A stretch of 64,000 bases of DNA, taken from the NCBI GenBank assembly GCA_004556205.1, contig SFIL01000002.1, positions 75,712 to 139,711 on the forward strand, written 5' to 3'. The notes beneath the pieces were generated by a model. It saw only the letters and a program-made list of their open reading frames with translations, was not told the DNA's origin and searched no databases. This DNA comes from Clostridiales bacterium (GTDB lineage: Bacteria > Bacillota > Clostridia > Oscillospirales > Oscillospiraceae). Position 1 is the first letter of the stretch, and every line of letters starts with the position of its first letter. This document shows positions 33,478 through 43,387 of the stretch, piece by piece. A program made the position numbers and the translations under genes.

Positions 33478-34383
33478 TTAAATCAGTGCATCCACAAAGC
33501 TGCGGGCGTCAAAGGGCATCAGATCATCCATCTGCTCACCCACGCCGATATACTTTACGGGAATTTGCAGCTCGTCGGCTACGGCAATGACAATTCCGCC
33601 CTTTGCCGTTCCGTCGAGCTTGGTCAGTGCAATCGCCGTCACGCCCGCAATCTCCTTAAACTGCTTTGCCTGCATCAAGCCGTTTTGTCCCGTCGTGCCG
33701 TCAAGCACCAAAAGGACCTCCTTGTCGGCCTCTGGCAGTTCTCGGTCGATGATGCGCGAAATTTTCCCCAGCTCGTTCATCAGGTTGGTCTTATTATGCA
33801 GTCTTCCCGCTGTATCGCACAAAATAACATCGGTGCCGCGCGCCTTTGCCGCAGAGATTGCATCATAGACCACGGCGGCGGGGTCTGCGCCCTCATGCTG
33901 GCGCACAATCTCCGTGCCCGAACGGTTTGCCCAAATCTCAAGCTGATCCGCAGCAGCCGCGCGGAAGGTATCGCCGGCACAGAGCAATACGCGCTTACCC
34001 TGTGCGCTGAGACTGTGTGCCAGCTTACCGATGGTCGTCGTCTTGCCGACGCCGTTGACGCCGATGACAAGGATGACAGAAGGCTTCGTGCCGATATGCA
34101 GCGCCGTGTCTCCCACATTCAGTGTCTCAACAAGGATGTCCTTGAGGGCTTCGTGAATTTCCTCCGCTCCACGGAGCTTTTGCTCTTTCACCCGCTCACG
34201 GAGCTTTTCGACGACCTTGCAGGAAGTCTCCACGCCGATGTCGGCAAGGATCATACTCTCCTCCAGTTCCTCGTAAAACTCCTCATTTGCACCCGTAAAA
34301 GAGTCAAAGATGCCGCCGAGCGTTGCAGCGATTGCCGTTCTGGTCTTTTTCAGACCGTTCTTGATTTTTTCGAAAAAACCCAT
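33478..34383 (-). CDS. ftsY: Signal recognition particle receptor FtsY
   Basis: The membrane-associated GTPase that receives SRP-ribosome complexes for co-translational secretion. The 301-residue protein is an NG-domain form with almost no acidic A domain, as in many Gram-positives: G1 [15 protein letters not shown] near residue 106, DTAGR near 190, [10 protein letters not shown] near 247 and a C-terminal [15 protein letters not shown] has AGGAG six bases upstream. It lies 50 bases after smc; no ffh-ylxM follows within the window. Confidence 0.96.
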   Translation of the reverse strand: MGFFEKIKNGLKKTRTAIAATLGGIFDSFTGANEEFYEELEESMILADIGVETSCKVVEKLRERVKEQKLRGAEEIHEALKDILVETLNVGDTALHIGTKPSVILVIGVNGVGKTTTIGKLAHSLSAQGKRVLLCAGDTFRAAAADQLEIWANRSGTEIVRQHEGADPAAVVYDAISAAKARGTDVILCDTAGRLHNKTNLMNELGKISRIIDRELPEADKEVLLVLDGTTGQNGLMQAKQFKEIAGVTAIALTKLDGTAKGGIVIAVADELQIPVKYIGVGEQMDDLMPFDARSFVDALI

Positions 34384-34433
34384 ATTTTTCTCCTGTCTGC
34401 CGCAGTTTCTGCGGTTATATCTGATAAAATCAG

Positions 34434-37400
34434 TTATCTTTCCGTAATAATATCGAGCTGACGCTCCATCTCGTTGAGGTCGAGATGCAGAATCTTCGAA
34501 ATGCCCTGCTCCTGCATCGTCACACCGTAGAGCACATCCGCCGCCTCCATCGTGCCGCGGCGGTGCGTGATCACGATAAACTGCGTCTTCTGACTGAAGC
34601 CGCGCAAATAGCTTGCAAAGCGCTCGACATTTCGGTCGTCCAGCGCCGCGTCAATTTCATCAAGCATACAGAAGGGCGTTGGGCGCACCTTCAGAATTGC
34701 AAAGTACAGCGCGATGGCAACAAACGCTTTTTCGCCGCCAGAGAGAAGAGTGATGGTCTTGAGCTGCTTGCCGGGCGGCTGAACGCGGATTTCGATGCCG
34801 CAGGTCAGCGGCTCGTTCGCGTCCTCCAGCTCCAGCGACGCCTTGCCGCCGCCGAACATCTCGGTAAAGGTCTGCCCGAAATAGGTATTGATCTTCGCGA
34901 ACTCCGTTGTGAATATCTCCGTCATCTGCTTCGTGATATCGCTGATAATGCCCTCTAAGTCGCGCTTTGAGGTCAGAACATCGTCGCGCTGCCCCGTCAA
35001 ATACTCATAGCGTTCATTGACGCGCGCAAATTCCTCAATTGCACCGAGATTTGGCGTACCGAGTGCTGAGATCCTGCGTTTCAGCTCCGCAACGCGCTTT
35101 TGCGCCATTCCGACGTTTTCAATCTCAGCCGCCGCCTGCGGGGCGGTCGAGCGTGTCAGCTCATAGGAGTCCCAAAGCTTATCAATGATCTGCTTCTCTT
35201 CCATCTCCGCAGCGGTCTTTTTCGCCTCGAGGCGGGCGCTCTCACGCTCCATGTTGAGGATGTCGCGGCTCTTGTTCTGCGCGTCCTTCTCGGTCGAGGT
35301 CTTTCGCGCCTCGACCTGCTGGCGCTCCTCCAATGCGGTTTTCAAGCTCTCACGCTGCTTTTGCGCCGCCTCAAGCTGCGCTTGCAGTTCCTCTTCCCGC
35401 TGTGCAATCTGCGCAAGCAGGGTGTCATTTTCTTTCGTATAAGTCGCAATCAAGGCAGTCTTCTGCGCGCGGTCGCCGCGCATGGCAAGCTCCAGTCCGC
35501 GCAGGCGGCTGATCGAGTCGGTTGCCGTTGCACGCTCCGCCTCCAATGCGGCAGAATCCATGCGAATGGACGTCATTCTCTCGGAAATGCGGCTGCTCTG
35601 CTCTGCCGCGACGCTTTGACCGTCCGAGACGACCGCAAGCTCCCGCTCTGTCTCGGATATTTGACGCTCCAAAGCAGTGATTTGCTCCTGTAATGTCGCC
35701 TGCCGCGTCTGATCCGACAATGTCCGTTCCTGCAAGGCGCGAAGCTCGTTCTCCGAAGAGGCAACCGCATCGCCGATCGCTCCCGCGAGGGCGGCGTATT
35801 GTTTCTCTTCACCCGCAAGGCGTAGGGCGTTATCCTCCGCCTCACGAAGCTTCTCCGTCTCTGTCGAAAGCTCAAACTCGACCTGCTGTGCAAGCCGTTC
35901 CGCCTCTGCAAGTGCAACTTTCAGAGCAGCTTGCCGTTCCTGTGTGTCCGCAAGAAGCTTTCGCAGGCGTTCGATCTCGTTTGCACGCGAGAGAATACCC
36001 GCGTTTTTGCTCACCGAGCCGCCTGTCATCGAACCGCCGGCATTGATGACCTGCCCGTCGAGGGTGACGATACGGAAGCGGTGACCGTAACGGTCCGCCA
36101 TTGCAATGGCAGCGTCCATATCCTCAACCACGACGGTTTTTCCCAACAGGTTGGAGAGAATGCTGCGGTAGACATCGTCGCATTTGACCAACTCGGACGC
36201 GACGCCGACAAAGCCGCGGCACGCCTCCACGCCGCGCTCATTCCATTCTTTCCCGCGGAGCACGGAGATCGGCAAAAAGGTCGCACGGCCGACATCGTTT
36301 CGTTTCAGATATTGAATTGCCGTCTTTGCCGCTTGCTCATCCGATACAACAATCTGCTGCATCGCGCTGCCAAGCGCGATTTCGACGGCGATTGTATAAC
36401 GGTCCTCCGTGCGGATGAGTTTAGACACGGGACCGTGAACGCCGCGCAGGAAACCGCGCTGACTCTGCTGCATCACAACACGGACAGCTTTGGAAAAGCC
36501 CTCGTATTCGCGCTCCATCTCCTCAAAGAGCTTCAAGCGCGAAGTCGTCGTTTCAAGTGCAACAGCCGTATCGGAAACCTGCTTCCGCAAGCCGTCGCGC
36601 TTTTCCGTCCTTGCCTTACTGCGCAGGCGGTAACCCTCAATCGTATTATTGCAGGCTGTTATTTCTTCACGCGCCTCGGAAAGCGCTTTTTGCGCCTCTG
36701 CAAGCCGTGTTTCCGCTTCCTGTTTACGCGCGGCGGCAGCGGCACAGTCCGACTTGACCTGTTCGCACCGTTCCTCGCTCTGCTTGAGAGCGTCCTCGAC
36801 GGCGGAGAGATCGGCAGTTCTTGCAGAAAGCGTACTGCGCAAATTCTCCTGCCGATTGCGCAGCTCTAAATAGTGCTTTGTCATGCCGTCAGCAGAATCG
36901 GCGAGGCGTCTGCCCTCCGTTTCGGCTGCCTGCAGCTGCTCGGAGAGCTTTTGCGTCTCCTCTGCAATTTCACGCACACGTTGTTCCAAAGCTTGAATCT
37001 GCTCACCGATGCCGCCGCTTCTTGTCTCCTGCTCTGTCAGCTCATTCTTTATCCGCTCAATATTGGCAAGGCAGTTCTCGCTGTTTGTGCGCAGGACTGC
37101 GATTGCGCTCTGCACCGACTGCGTCTGCGCGTCTGCTTGTGCAATCTGTTCGCGCAGACCGTCAATCTGCATATCGCGGTTGTGCAGGTCAAAGGAAAGC
37201 GTCTCTGCCGTCACATAGAGCTGATCGAGCGCTGTATGCTCCTGCTGCAGGATGAAAGCGGCAGAGTGGTAGTCCTCCTCCGCTTTGCGCGCCGTAGCGC
37301 TCAGTTTTTCCAGCGTGTGCAGCCATAAAGCGACCTCAAAGCCCTTTAGTTCGTCACGGTAGGCAAGGAATTTTTTTGCCTTTTCCGACTGCTCACGCAA

Positions 37401-38012
37401 CGGCTCGACCTGTAATTCCAGCTCAGAAATCTTATCCCCGATGCGCAGAAGGTTGTCCTCGGTATTGGCAAGACGTCGCTCCGTTTCCTCCTTACGGTGG
37501 CGGTATTTCGAGATGCCCGCCGCCTCTTCAAAGATCTCACGGCGGTCGGTGCTCTTGACCGAGAGAATCTCGTCGATCCGTCCCTGACTGATATTGGAAT
37601 ACCCCTCGCGACCAAGGCCGGTGTCCATGAACAATTCATTGATATCACGCAGGCGGACAGACTGCTTGTTGATATAGTATTCGCTTTCGCCCGAGCGATA
37701 ATACCGGCGGGTAATCACCATCTCATCCGCATCGTAGCGCAGGGTACGGTCGGAATTATCCAGCACGAGTGTTGCCTCGGCAAAGCCCACCTGCGCACGT
37801 TTTTCCGTACCGCCGAAAATGACATCCTCCATCTTCTGCCCGCGCAGGGAGCGAGAGTTCTGCTCGCCCATGACCCATCGGATCGCGTCGGAAATATTCG
37901 ATTTTCCGCTGCCGTTTGGTCCGACAATCGCAGTAATGTCGTGTCCAAAGCCGACGATCGTCCGATCGGGGAACGATTTAAAGCCCTGAATCTCGAGATG
38001 TTTCAGATACAT
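34434..38012 (-). CDS. smc: Chromosome segregation protein SMC
   Basis: The ATPase of bacterial condensin. The 1192-residue protein has Walker A GPNGSGKSN at residues 31-39, two long coiled coils (about 170-500 and 680-1030), a hinge near 520-640 (GPVSKLIRTEDRY, INAGGSMTGGS), the signature LLSGGEKAF near 1095 and Walker B MLDEIDAALDDRNV near 1125. ATG at 38012 opens the conserved MYLKHLEIQGFKSF; 39 further upstream codons would cover its own promoter. It begins the smc-ftsY-rph-rdgB-yhbY-nadD/yqeK-LCP run. Confidence 0.97.
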   Translation of the reverse strand: MYLKHLEIQGFKSFPDRTIVGFGHDITAIVGPNGSGKSNISDAIRWVMGEQNSRSLRGQKMEDVIFGGTEKRAQVGFAEATLVLDNSDRTLRYDADEMVITRRYYRSGESEYYINKQSVRLRDINELFMDTGLGREGYSNISQGRIDEILSVKSTDRREIFEEAAGISKYRHRKEETERRLANTEDNLLRIGDKISELELQVEPLREQSEKAKKFLAYRDELKGFEVALWLHTLEKLSATARKAEEDYHSAAFILQQEHTALDQLYVTAETLSFDLHNRDMQIDGLREQIAQADAQTQSVQSAIAVLRTNSENCLANIERIKNELTEQETRSGGIGEQIQALEQRVREIAEETQKLSEQLQAAETEGRRLADSADGMTKHYLELRNRQENLRSTLSARTADLSAVEDALKQSEERCEQVKSDCAAAAARKQEAETRLAEAQKALSEAREEITACNNTIEGYRLRSKARTEKRDGLRKQVSDTAVALETTTSRLKLFEEMEREYEGFSKAVRVVMQQSQRGFLRGVHGPVSKLIRTEDRYTIAVEIALGSAMQQIVVSDEQAAKTAIQYLKRNDVGRATFLPISVLRGKEWNERGVEACRGFVGVASELVKCDDVYRSILSNLLGKTVVVEDMDAAIAMADRYGHRFRIVTLDGQVINAGGSMTGGSVSKNAGILSRANEIERLRKLLADTQERQAALKVALAEAERLAQQVEFELSTETEKLREAEDNALRLAGEEKQYAALAGAIGDAVASSENELRALQERTLSDQTRQATLQEQITALERQISETERELAVVSDGQSVAAEQSSRISERMTSIRMDSAALEAERATATDSISRLRGLELAMRGDRAQKTALIATYTKENDTLLAQIAQREEELQAQLEAAQKQRESLKTALEERQQVEARKTSTEKDAQNKSRDILNMERESARLEAKKTAAEMEEKQIIDKLWDSYELTRSTAPQAAAEIENVGMAQKRVAELKRRISALGTPNLGAIEEFARVNERYEYLTGQRDDVLTSKRDLEGIISDITKQMTEIFTTEFAKINTYFGQTFTEMFGGGKASLELEDANEPLTCGIEIRVQPPGKQLKTITLLSGGEKAFVAIALYFAILKVRPTPFCMLDEIDAALDDRNVERFASYLRGFSQKTQFIVITHRRGTMEAADVLYGVTMQEQGISKILHLDLNEMERQLDIITER

Positions 38013-38047
38013 TGGTAGAATACTCCTATTGTATTTTGCAATATGGT

Positions 38048-38076
38048 ATTGTACCAAATATTGCGATGAAATGCAA
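38048..38076 (-). promoter_or_regulatory. Promoter of the smc operon, overlapping an imperfect dyad
   Basis: TTGCAT (38071-38076), a 17-base spacer and TACAAT (38048-38053) on the minus strand, 36 bases before smc. An imperfect inverted repeat (38038-38064; GCAATATGGTA against TACCA-AA-TATTGC, two bulged bases) covers the -10 and half the spacer, so a repressor could act here. Confidence 0.7.
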
Positions 38077-38103
38077 GCAGAAAGCACATTTTCTGCACAG
38101 GAT

Positions 38104-38140
38104 GCAAAAAATTCGGACTGTTTTTTCACAGTCCGAATTT
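38104..38140 (-). terminator. Terminator overlapping the rnc 3' end
   Basis: AAATTCGGACTGT and its complement flank a six-base loop followed by TTTTTGC on the minus strand. The rnc stop codon (38126-38128) is in the loop/stem boundary, so the last codons of rnc form one arm. Confidence 0.88.
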
Positions 38141-38812
38141 ATTATCAGGAAAAAGCGTCTGAATTGCCTCCGCTGCGGCCGCCTGTTCCGCGCGCTTTTT
38201 GCTCGAGCCGATACCCTGTCCGACCTTCTGTCCGTTCAGCAGGACACGGACGGTAAACTCCTTGCAGTGGTCGGGTCCACGCTCATCGATCAGCTCATAT
38301 TGCAAAATCTGATCTTTTTTGCGCTGCACCAACTCCTGCAGCTCCGTCTTAAAATCCTGCGATTTCTGCGTCTGCGCAAGCTTGGGCAGGATCAGACGTT
38401 CCACGATGCCCTTCGCCGCCGCAAAACCGCCATCGAGATACGCCGCTGCAATCAGCGATTCCATCACATCACAGAGCGTACCGCTCCGATGGCGGCCGCC
38501 GCCATGCTCTTCGCCGTTACCAAGCAGCAGATAATCGCCCAAAGAAAAACTCTCCGCAATCTCGGCAAGGTTCTTTTCGCATACCAGTTCCGCGCGGATG
38601 CGCGTCAACTCACCCTCATGCTTTGTCGGGAATGTCCTGTAAAGATAATCTGCCGTAACAAAGCCGAGAATGGAATCTCCGAGGAATTCGAGCCGCTCAT
38701 AGCTGTGCAGATTGTCTTTATACATTTCGTTGGCATAGGACGTGTGCGACAGCGCCATATTGAGCAGGCTTTTATCCCGATAGGTATAACCGAGCGCCTG
38801 TTCAAGCTTCAT
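38126..38812 (-). CDS. rnc: Ribonuclease III
   Basis: A double-strand-specific endoribonuclease for rRNA and small-RNA processing. The 228-residue protein has the signature ERLEFLGDSILGFV near residue 41, the second acidic cluster DVMESLIAAAYLDGG near 113 and a C-terminal dsRNA-binding domain ending in KKRAEQAAAAEAI. Its start overlaps the plsX stop by 11 bases. In most bacteria acpP lies between plsX and rnc; it is absent here. Confidence 0.97.
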   Translation of the reverse strand: MKLEQALGYTYRDKSLLNMALSHTSYANEMYKDNLHSYERLEFLGDSILGFVTADYLYRTFPTKHEGELTRIRAELVCEKNLAEIAESFSLGDYLLLGNGEEHGGGRHRSGTLCDVMESLIAAAYLDGGFAAAKGIVERLILPKLAQTQKSQDFKTELQELVQRKKDQILQYELIDERGPDHCKEFTVRVLLNGQKVGQGIGSSKKRAEQAAAAEAIQTLFPDNKFGL

Positions 38813-39836
38813 GAGAGACCTCCCGCGGCAAGCTCATTGCCGCAACGTTGGCACGAATATCCTCGCAAAAATCGCTCTCAACCGCAGCAATCGCCTGCTT
38901 GATCGCGCCTCGAATTGCGCGTGCGTCCGACGAGCCGTGCGCCTTGATGACAGGCTTGGTGATACCGACAAGAATCGACCCGCCAACTTCGCGATAATCC
39001 ATTTGTTGCTTGATGTGGTTTACGCCTTTTTTGCAGCAGAGATAGCCGAGTTTGGAAACGGCACTCCGCGTAAACATTTCCTTCATCAGCTTTGACATAT
39101 AAATTGCCGTACCCTCGATGCTTTTGAGAAGTACATTCCCCGAAAAGCCGTCCGCCACAACAACGTCCGCGCCGCCGTCGGGGACGTCCCGCGCTTCAAT
39201 GTTGCCGATAAAGTTGATCGTGCCGTTTTCGCCCGCCTGCTTCAGAAGCTCATACGCAGCGCGGTGCAGCTCGTCTCCTTTTCCTTCCTCCGCGCCGTTA
39301 TTCAGCAATGCGACACGTGGCTCAGGCTTGTGATGTGCCTTCTTTGCATAGAGAGAACCCATGCAGCCGAATTGCAGCAAGTACTCAGGCGTACACTCGT
39401 TATTCGCTCCTGCATCAATTAGGATAGTACCGCCACCGACTGGCAACAGCGGCGCAAACGCGGCGCGGCGGATTCCGCGAATACGCTTGACGACAAGCGT
39501 AGCCGCTGTGAGCAGGGCACCGCTGTTTCCCGCAGAGATAAACGCGTCTCCGCCGCCATCTGCGAGCATTTTTAAGCCCAACACCATCGACGAGCCGCGA
39601 TGCTGACGAAGTACCTCGACGGGGTCGGCGTGCATATCGACCACATCCTCCGCATTTGCAACCTCGACTCCTGCGGGCAGCGTGTCCCAGCCTTGAGACT
39701 TCATGCAGGCGAGCAACTCCTCGCCGCGTCCGATCAGGACAATCTTCACGCCGAATTCCTTTGCGGCCTGCAAAGCGCCCAAAACGATCTGTTCCGGTGC
39801 GCGGTCGCCGCCCATTGCGTCAATGATGATCTTCAT
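38802..39836 (-). CDS. plsX: Phosphate acyltransferase PlsX
   Basis: Converts acyl-ACP to acyl-phosphate, the donor for PlsY in phospholipid synthesis. The 344-residue protein begins with the family signature MKIIIDAMGGDRAPE and has FISAGNSGALLTA near residue 97, DAGANNECTPEYLLQF near 143 and VVADGFSGNVLLKSIEG near 218. It follows trmFO and is coupled to rnc. No fapR, fabD or other lipid gene adjoins. Confidence 0.96.
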   Translation of the reverse strand: MKIIIDAMGGDRAPEQIVLGALQAAKEFGVKIVLIGRGEELLACMKSQGWDTLPAGVEVANAEDVVDMHADPVEVLRQHRGSSMVLGLKMLADGGGDAFISAGNSGALLTAATLVVKRIRGIRRAAFAPLLPVGGGTILIDAGANNECTPEYLLQFGCMGSLYAKKAHHKPEPRVALLNNGAEEGKGDELHRAAYELLKQAGENGTINFIGNIEARDVPDGGADVVVADGFSGNVLLKSIEGTAIYMSKLMKEMFTRSAVSKLGYLCCKKGVNHIKQQMDYREVGGSILVGITKPVIKAHGSSDARAIRGAIKQAIAAVESDFCEDIRANVAAMSLPREVSHEA

Positions 39837-39853
39837 GATTCTTCTCCGTTTCT

Positions 39854-41149
39854 TTATTTCATAGCATCCAAATGTGCAAGCGCACGGTTTGCAATCGCCA
39901 AATTCTTATTTGCCTTGCCGCGCACCCGCTGCTCAAGCGGCGCAATGATGCCGAAGTTTACATTCATCGGCTGGAACGCGGTCACAGACTCGTCGCTGAC
40001 GTAATATGCCAATGCGCCGATTGCCGTCAGCCGTGTAAAATCTGGAATCTCCTCACCGTGCAGTCTTGCTGCCATTGACACCGCCGCGACATAGCCCGAA
40101 GCGCAGGACTCAACATAGCCTTCGACGCCCGTCATCTGCCCCGCAAATGCAACCAACGGATCACGGCGGTCTGCATAGGTACGGTCGAGCAGGCGCGGGG
40201 AATTCAGGAAAGTATTGCGGTGCATCACGCCGTAGCGGACGAACTCCGCATCGTGCAGCGCGGGGATCATGGAAAATACACGCTTCTGCTCAGGGAATTT
40301 CAGATGTGTTTGGAAACCGACTAAATTATAAATATTGCCCGCTGCGTTATCCCTGCGGAGCTGCACAACTGCATAAGGCTCCCTTCCCGTTGACGGATCC
40401 TTCAGTCCGACAGGCTTCAGCGGCCCATAGCGCAGAGTATCCTCCCCGCGCCGCGCCATAACCTCAACGGGCATACAGCCCTCAAAGACATTCTTGTCCT
40501 CAAAGCCATGTACCTCCGCCTCCTCCGCGCTTGCAAGCTCGCGGACAAAGGCGGTGTACTCCTCACGGGACATGGCGCAGTTGATATAATCCGCGCTGCC
40601 TCTGTCGTAGCGCGAAGCGTACCACGCGTGCGCCATATCGACGGAATCAAGTGTGACAAGCGGAGCTGCAGCGTCAAAAAAATGCAGATAATCGGTTTTT
40701 CCGAAATAGTCCGCGATTGCCTCACTCATCGCGTCCGAGGTCAGCGGCCCCGTTGCGATGATCACAGGTCCTTCGGGAACTCTCGTTACCTCCTCGGAGA
40801 TCACCGTGATGTTCGGGTGCGCACGGAGCTTTTCTGTTACCATGCCCGAAAAACCGTATCGGTCTACCGCGAGGCAGCCGCCCGCTTCAACACGGGTTGC
40901 ATCGGCACAGGCGAGGATCAGGCTGTCCAAGCGCCGCAGCTCCTCCTTGAGCAGTCCGACCGCGTTTTCAAGCCGGTCGCCGCGCAAGGAGTTGGAACAC
41001 ACCAGCTCCGCAAAGTCCGCGCAATGATGCGCGGGCGTCATTTTTGCGGGCTTCATCTCATGGAGCTTGACCCGAAAGCCGCGCTGCGCGAGCTGCCATG
41101 CCGCCTCGCTGCCTGCCAGCCCTGCACCGATTACCTTAACCTCCGTCAT
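39854..41149 (-). CDS. trmFO: tRNA (uracil-5)-methyltransferase TrmFO
   Basis: Makes m5U54 in tRNA using methylenetetrahydrofolate and FAD. The 431-residue protein has FAD-binding VIGAGLAGSEAAWQLAQRG at residues 6-24, MKPAKMTPAHH near 33, VCSNSLRGD near 51 and the GVEGYVESCASGYVAA region near 352 with the catalytic-type cysteines. Its start overlaps the topA stop by four bases; the dprA-topA-trmFO order is typical of Firmicutes. Confidence 0.97.
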   Translation of the reverse strand: MTEVKVIGAGLAGSEAAWQLAQRGFRVKLHEMKPAKMTPAHHCADFAELVCSNSLRGDRLENAVGLLKEELRRLDSLILACADATRVEAGGCLAVDRYGFSGMVTEKLRAHPNITVISEEVTRVPEGPVIIATGPLTSDAMSEAIADYFGKTDYLHFFDAAAPLVTLDSVDMAHAWYASRYDRGSADYINCAMSREEYTAFVRELASAEEAEVHGFEDKNVFEGCMPVEVMARRGEDTLRYGPLKPVGLKDPSTGREPYAVVQLRRDNAAGNIYNLVGFQTHLKFPEQKRVFSMIPALHDAEFVRYGVMHRNTFLNSPRLLDRTYADRRDPLVAFAGQMTGVEGYVESCASGYVAAVSMAARLHGEEIPDFTRLTAIGALAYYVSDESVTAFQPMNVNFGIIAPLEQRVRGKANKNLAIANRALAHLDAMK

Positions 41150-43371
41150 GCTTTCTTCGTTCCTTTTGTCGTAGACTTTGTTTTTGTCGTCTTTTTCGGC
41201 TTCTCGCTCGGCTCTGCAATCTCCTCTGCCGTTTCGACTGTCTCGGTCGTCGCCTTTGGCATTCTCCGCTTATAACCGCGCTTATCCTCCGGCAGGAAGT
41301 CCTTGCAGTTTTCATTGATGCAGAAGGGCTTCATCTGTCCTCTGCCTGATTTTTTGAACAGAGTCTGCCCACAGGAGGGGCAGTCATTCGCTGTCGGAAC
41401 ATCCCATGTCATAAAGCCGCATTCCGCGCCGCGCTCACAGGCATAATAGACATAGCCCTTCTTCGACTTGCGTTTTAAGATCGTACTGCCGCACTTCGGG
41501 CAGCGCCCGGGCATCCGTTCAACGATGGGCTTCGTGTTTTTGCACTCCGGGAAGCCCGGGCAGGCAAGGAAGCGCCCGAAGCGCCCGCTTTTGATCACCA
41601 TGCGGCGACCGCAGATCTCACAGATCTCGTCCGTCTCCTCCTCGGGAACTTTGATGCGTTTCCCGTCAAGTGCCGCCTCCGCTTCCGTCATTTCTCGATG
41701 GAAGTCCGAATAAAACTCACGAAGGACACGTTTCCATTCGACCCTGCCCGCTTCAACCTCATCAAGCTGATGCTCCATATTCGCCGTAAACTCTACATCA
41801 ATGATGTCGTTGAAATGCGCAAGCATCAGATCGGTCACAACAATGCCGAGCGGTGTCGGCGTCAGACGTTTGTCCTTTTTGATCACATATTCCCTGTCCT
41901 GTATCGTGGCAACAATCGAGGCGTAGGTCGAAGGTCTGCCGACGCCGCGCTCCTCCATTGCTTTCACGAGCGTTGCTTCGGTATAGCGCGGAGGCGGCGT
42001 GGTAAAATGCTGTTCCTTTTCAGTCTTCTCCGCCTTCAGACGCTCATCTCCCTTAAGATCGGGCAAGCTACTGCCCTTTTCCTCGGACTCGTCGTCGCGC
42101 CCTTCTTCATAAACTGCGGTATAGCCCGCGAATTTCATCACCTGATCGGTCGCGCGGAAGGTATGCCCCGCGCAGACGGTGTCAATTTGAACCGCGTCGA
42201 AGCGCGCGTCTGCCATTTGGCAGGCGACAAAGCGGCTCCAAATCAGCTTATACAGCCGATACTGCTCGCGCGTCAGATCGCCTTTGATCGTTTCGGGATC
42301 GAGTGTGACATTACTCGGGCGGATCGCCTCGTGCGCGTCCTGCGCACCGGATTTTGCGCGAAAGCGCCGCGGCGAACCCGCGTAATATACCTCGCCGTAG
42401 CGTCCGATAATGAAATCCTTTGCAGCGGCAAGCGCTTCCTCGGACAGGCGGAGCGAGTCAGTACGCATATAGGTAATCAAACCGACCGTTCCCTCACCCG
42501 TAATATCCACGCCCTCATAGAGCTGCTGCGCAACCGCCATCGTGCGGCGCGGCGTCATATTGAGCTTGCGCGACGCCTCCTGCTGGAGTGTGGAGGTAAT
42601 AAAGGGCGGTGTGGGATTTCGGCGCTTTTCGGTGCGTTTGATGGCAGCAATGGAGAATTCCTTTCCCGCAACGTCGCGGATGATCTCATCGACCTCCGCC
42701 TCGCTGTGCAACTCGCGCTTTTTCCCGTCGCCGTAATAGCGGACAGTAAAGCTGCCCGCCTTGTCCACGCAGCGCAGAAGCGCGTCAAGTGTCCAGTACT
42801 CCTTCGGTATGAACGCCTCAATCTCGCGTTCCCGCTCGACAACCAAGCGGGTCGCAACCGACTGCACACGGCCGGCAGACAAGCCTCTGCGGATTTTTTT
42901 CCAAAGGAGCGGACTGAGCTGATAACCGACAATGCGGTCGAGAATACGCCGCGCCTGCTGCGCGTCAACCAAATTATAATCAATCTCTCTCGGCTGCTCG
43001 ATGCTCTTTGTCACGACGCCCTTGGTAATCTCATTGAAGGTAACGCGCTTCGCCTTTTCGTCTGGAATCGCAAGGAGCTGCTTCAAATGCCACGAGATCG
43101 CCTCACCCTCGCGGTCAGGGTCGGTCGCGAGATAAACACAGCTTGCCTTATCCGATGCCTTTTGCAGTTCGGAAATAATCGCTTCCTTACCCGCCATCGG
43201 GCGATACTCCGGCGTAAAATCATGCTCGATATCTACACCCATCGTGCTTTTGGGCAGATCGCGCAGATGTCCCATACACGCCTCGACGCGATAGTCTGCA
43301 CCCAAATACTTCCCTATCGTTTTCGCCTTGGATGGCGATTCAACAATGACCAGATTTGTTCCCTTTGCCAT
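41146..43371 (-). CDS. topA: DNA topoisomerase I
   Basis: A type IA topoisomerase that relaxes negative supercoils. The 741-residue protein has the TOPRIM start NLVIVESPSKAKTIGKYLG at residues 6-24, ATDPDREGEAI near 90, the active-site tyrosine in GLITYMRTDSLRLSE near 295, and three C-terminal zinc ribbons with CxxC pairs near 563, 607 and 650, ending in a Lys/Thr-rich tail. ATG at 43371 begins the conserved protein; the longer frame enters dprA. It overlaps trmFO by four bases. Confidence 0.97.
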   Translation of the reverse strand: MAKGTNLVIVESPSKAKTIGKYLGADYRVEACMGHLRDLPKSTMGVDIEHDFTPEYRPMAGKEAIISELQKASDKASCVYLATDPDREGEAISWHLKQLLAIPDEKAKRVTFNEITKGVVTKSIEQPREIDYNLVDAQQARRILDRIVGYQLSPLLWKKIRRGLSAGRVQSVATRLVVEREREIEAFIPKEYWTLDALLRCVDKAGSFTVRYYGDGKKRELHSEAEVDEIIRDVAGKEFSIAAIKRTEKRRNPTPPFITSTLQQEASRKLNMTPRRTMAVAQQLYEGVDITGEGTVGLITYMRTDSLRLSEEALAAAKDFIIGRYGEVYYAGSPRRFRAKSGAQDAHEAIRPSNVTLDPETIKGDLTREQYRLYKLIWSRFVACQMADARFDAVQIDTVCAGHTFRATDQVMKFAGYTAVYEEGRDDESEEKGSSLPDLKGDERLKAEKTEKEQHFTTPPPRYTEATLVKAMEERGVGRPSTYASIVATIQDREYVIKKDKRLTPTPLGIVVTDLMLAHFNDIIDVEFTANMEHQLDEVEAGRVEWKRVLREFYSDFHREMTEAEAALDGKRIKVPEEETDEICEICGRRMVIKSGRFGRFLACPGFPECKNTKPIVERMPGRCPKCGSTILKRKSKKGYVYYACERGAECGFMTWDVPTANDCPSCGQTLFKKSGRGQMKPFCINENCKDFLPEDKRGYKRRMPKATTETVETAEEIAEPSEKPKKTTKTKSTTKGTKKA

Positions 43372-43387
43372 GCAGGGGCCTCCGATT

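Noticed and set aside
38013..38129. Upstream extension of SMC by 39 residues
   Set aside because: The region contains the smc promoter, and the extra residues do not resemble any SMC N-terminus.
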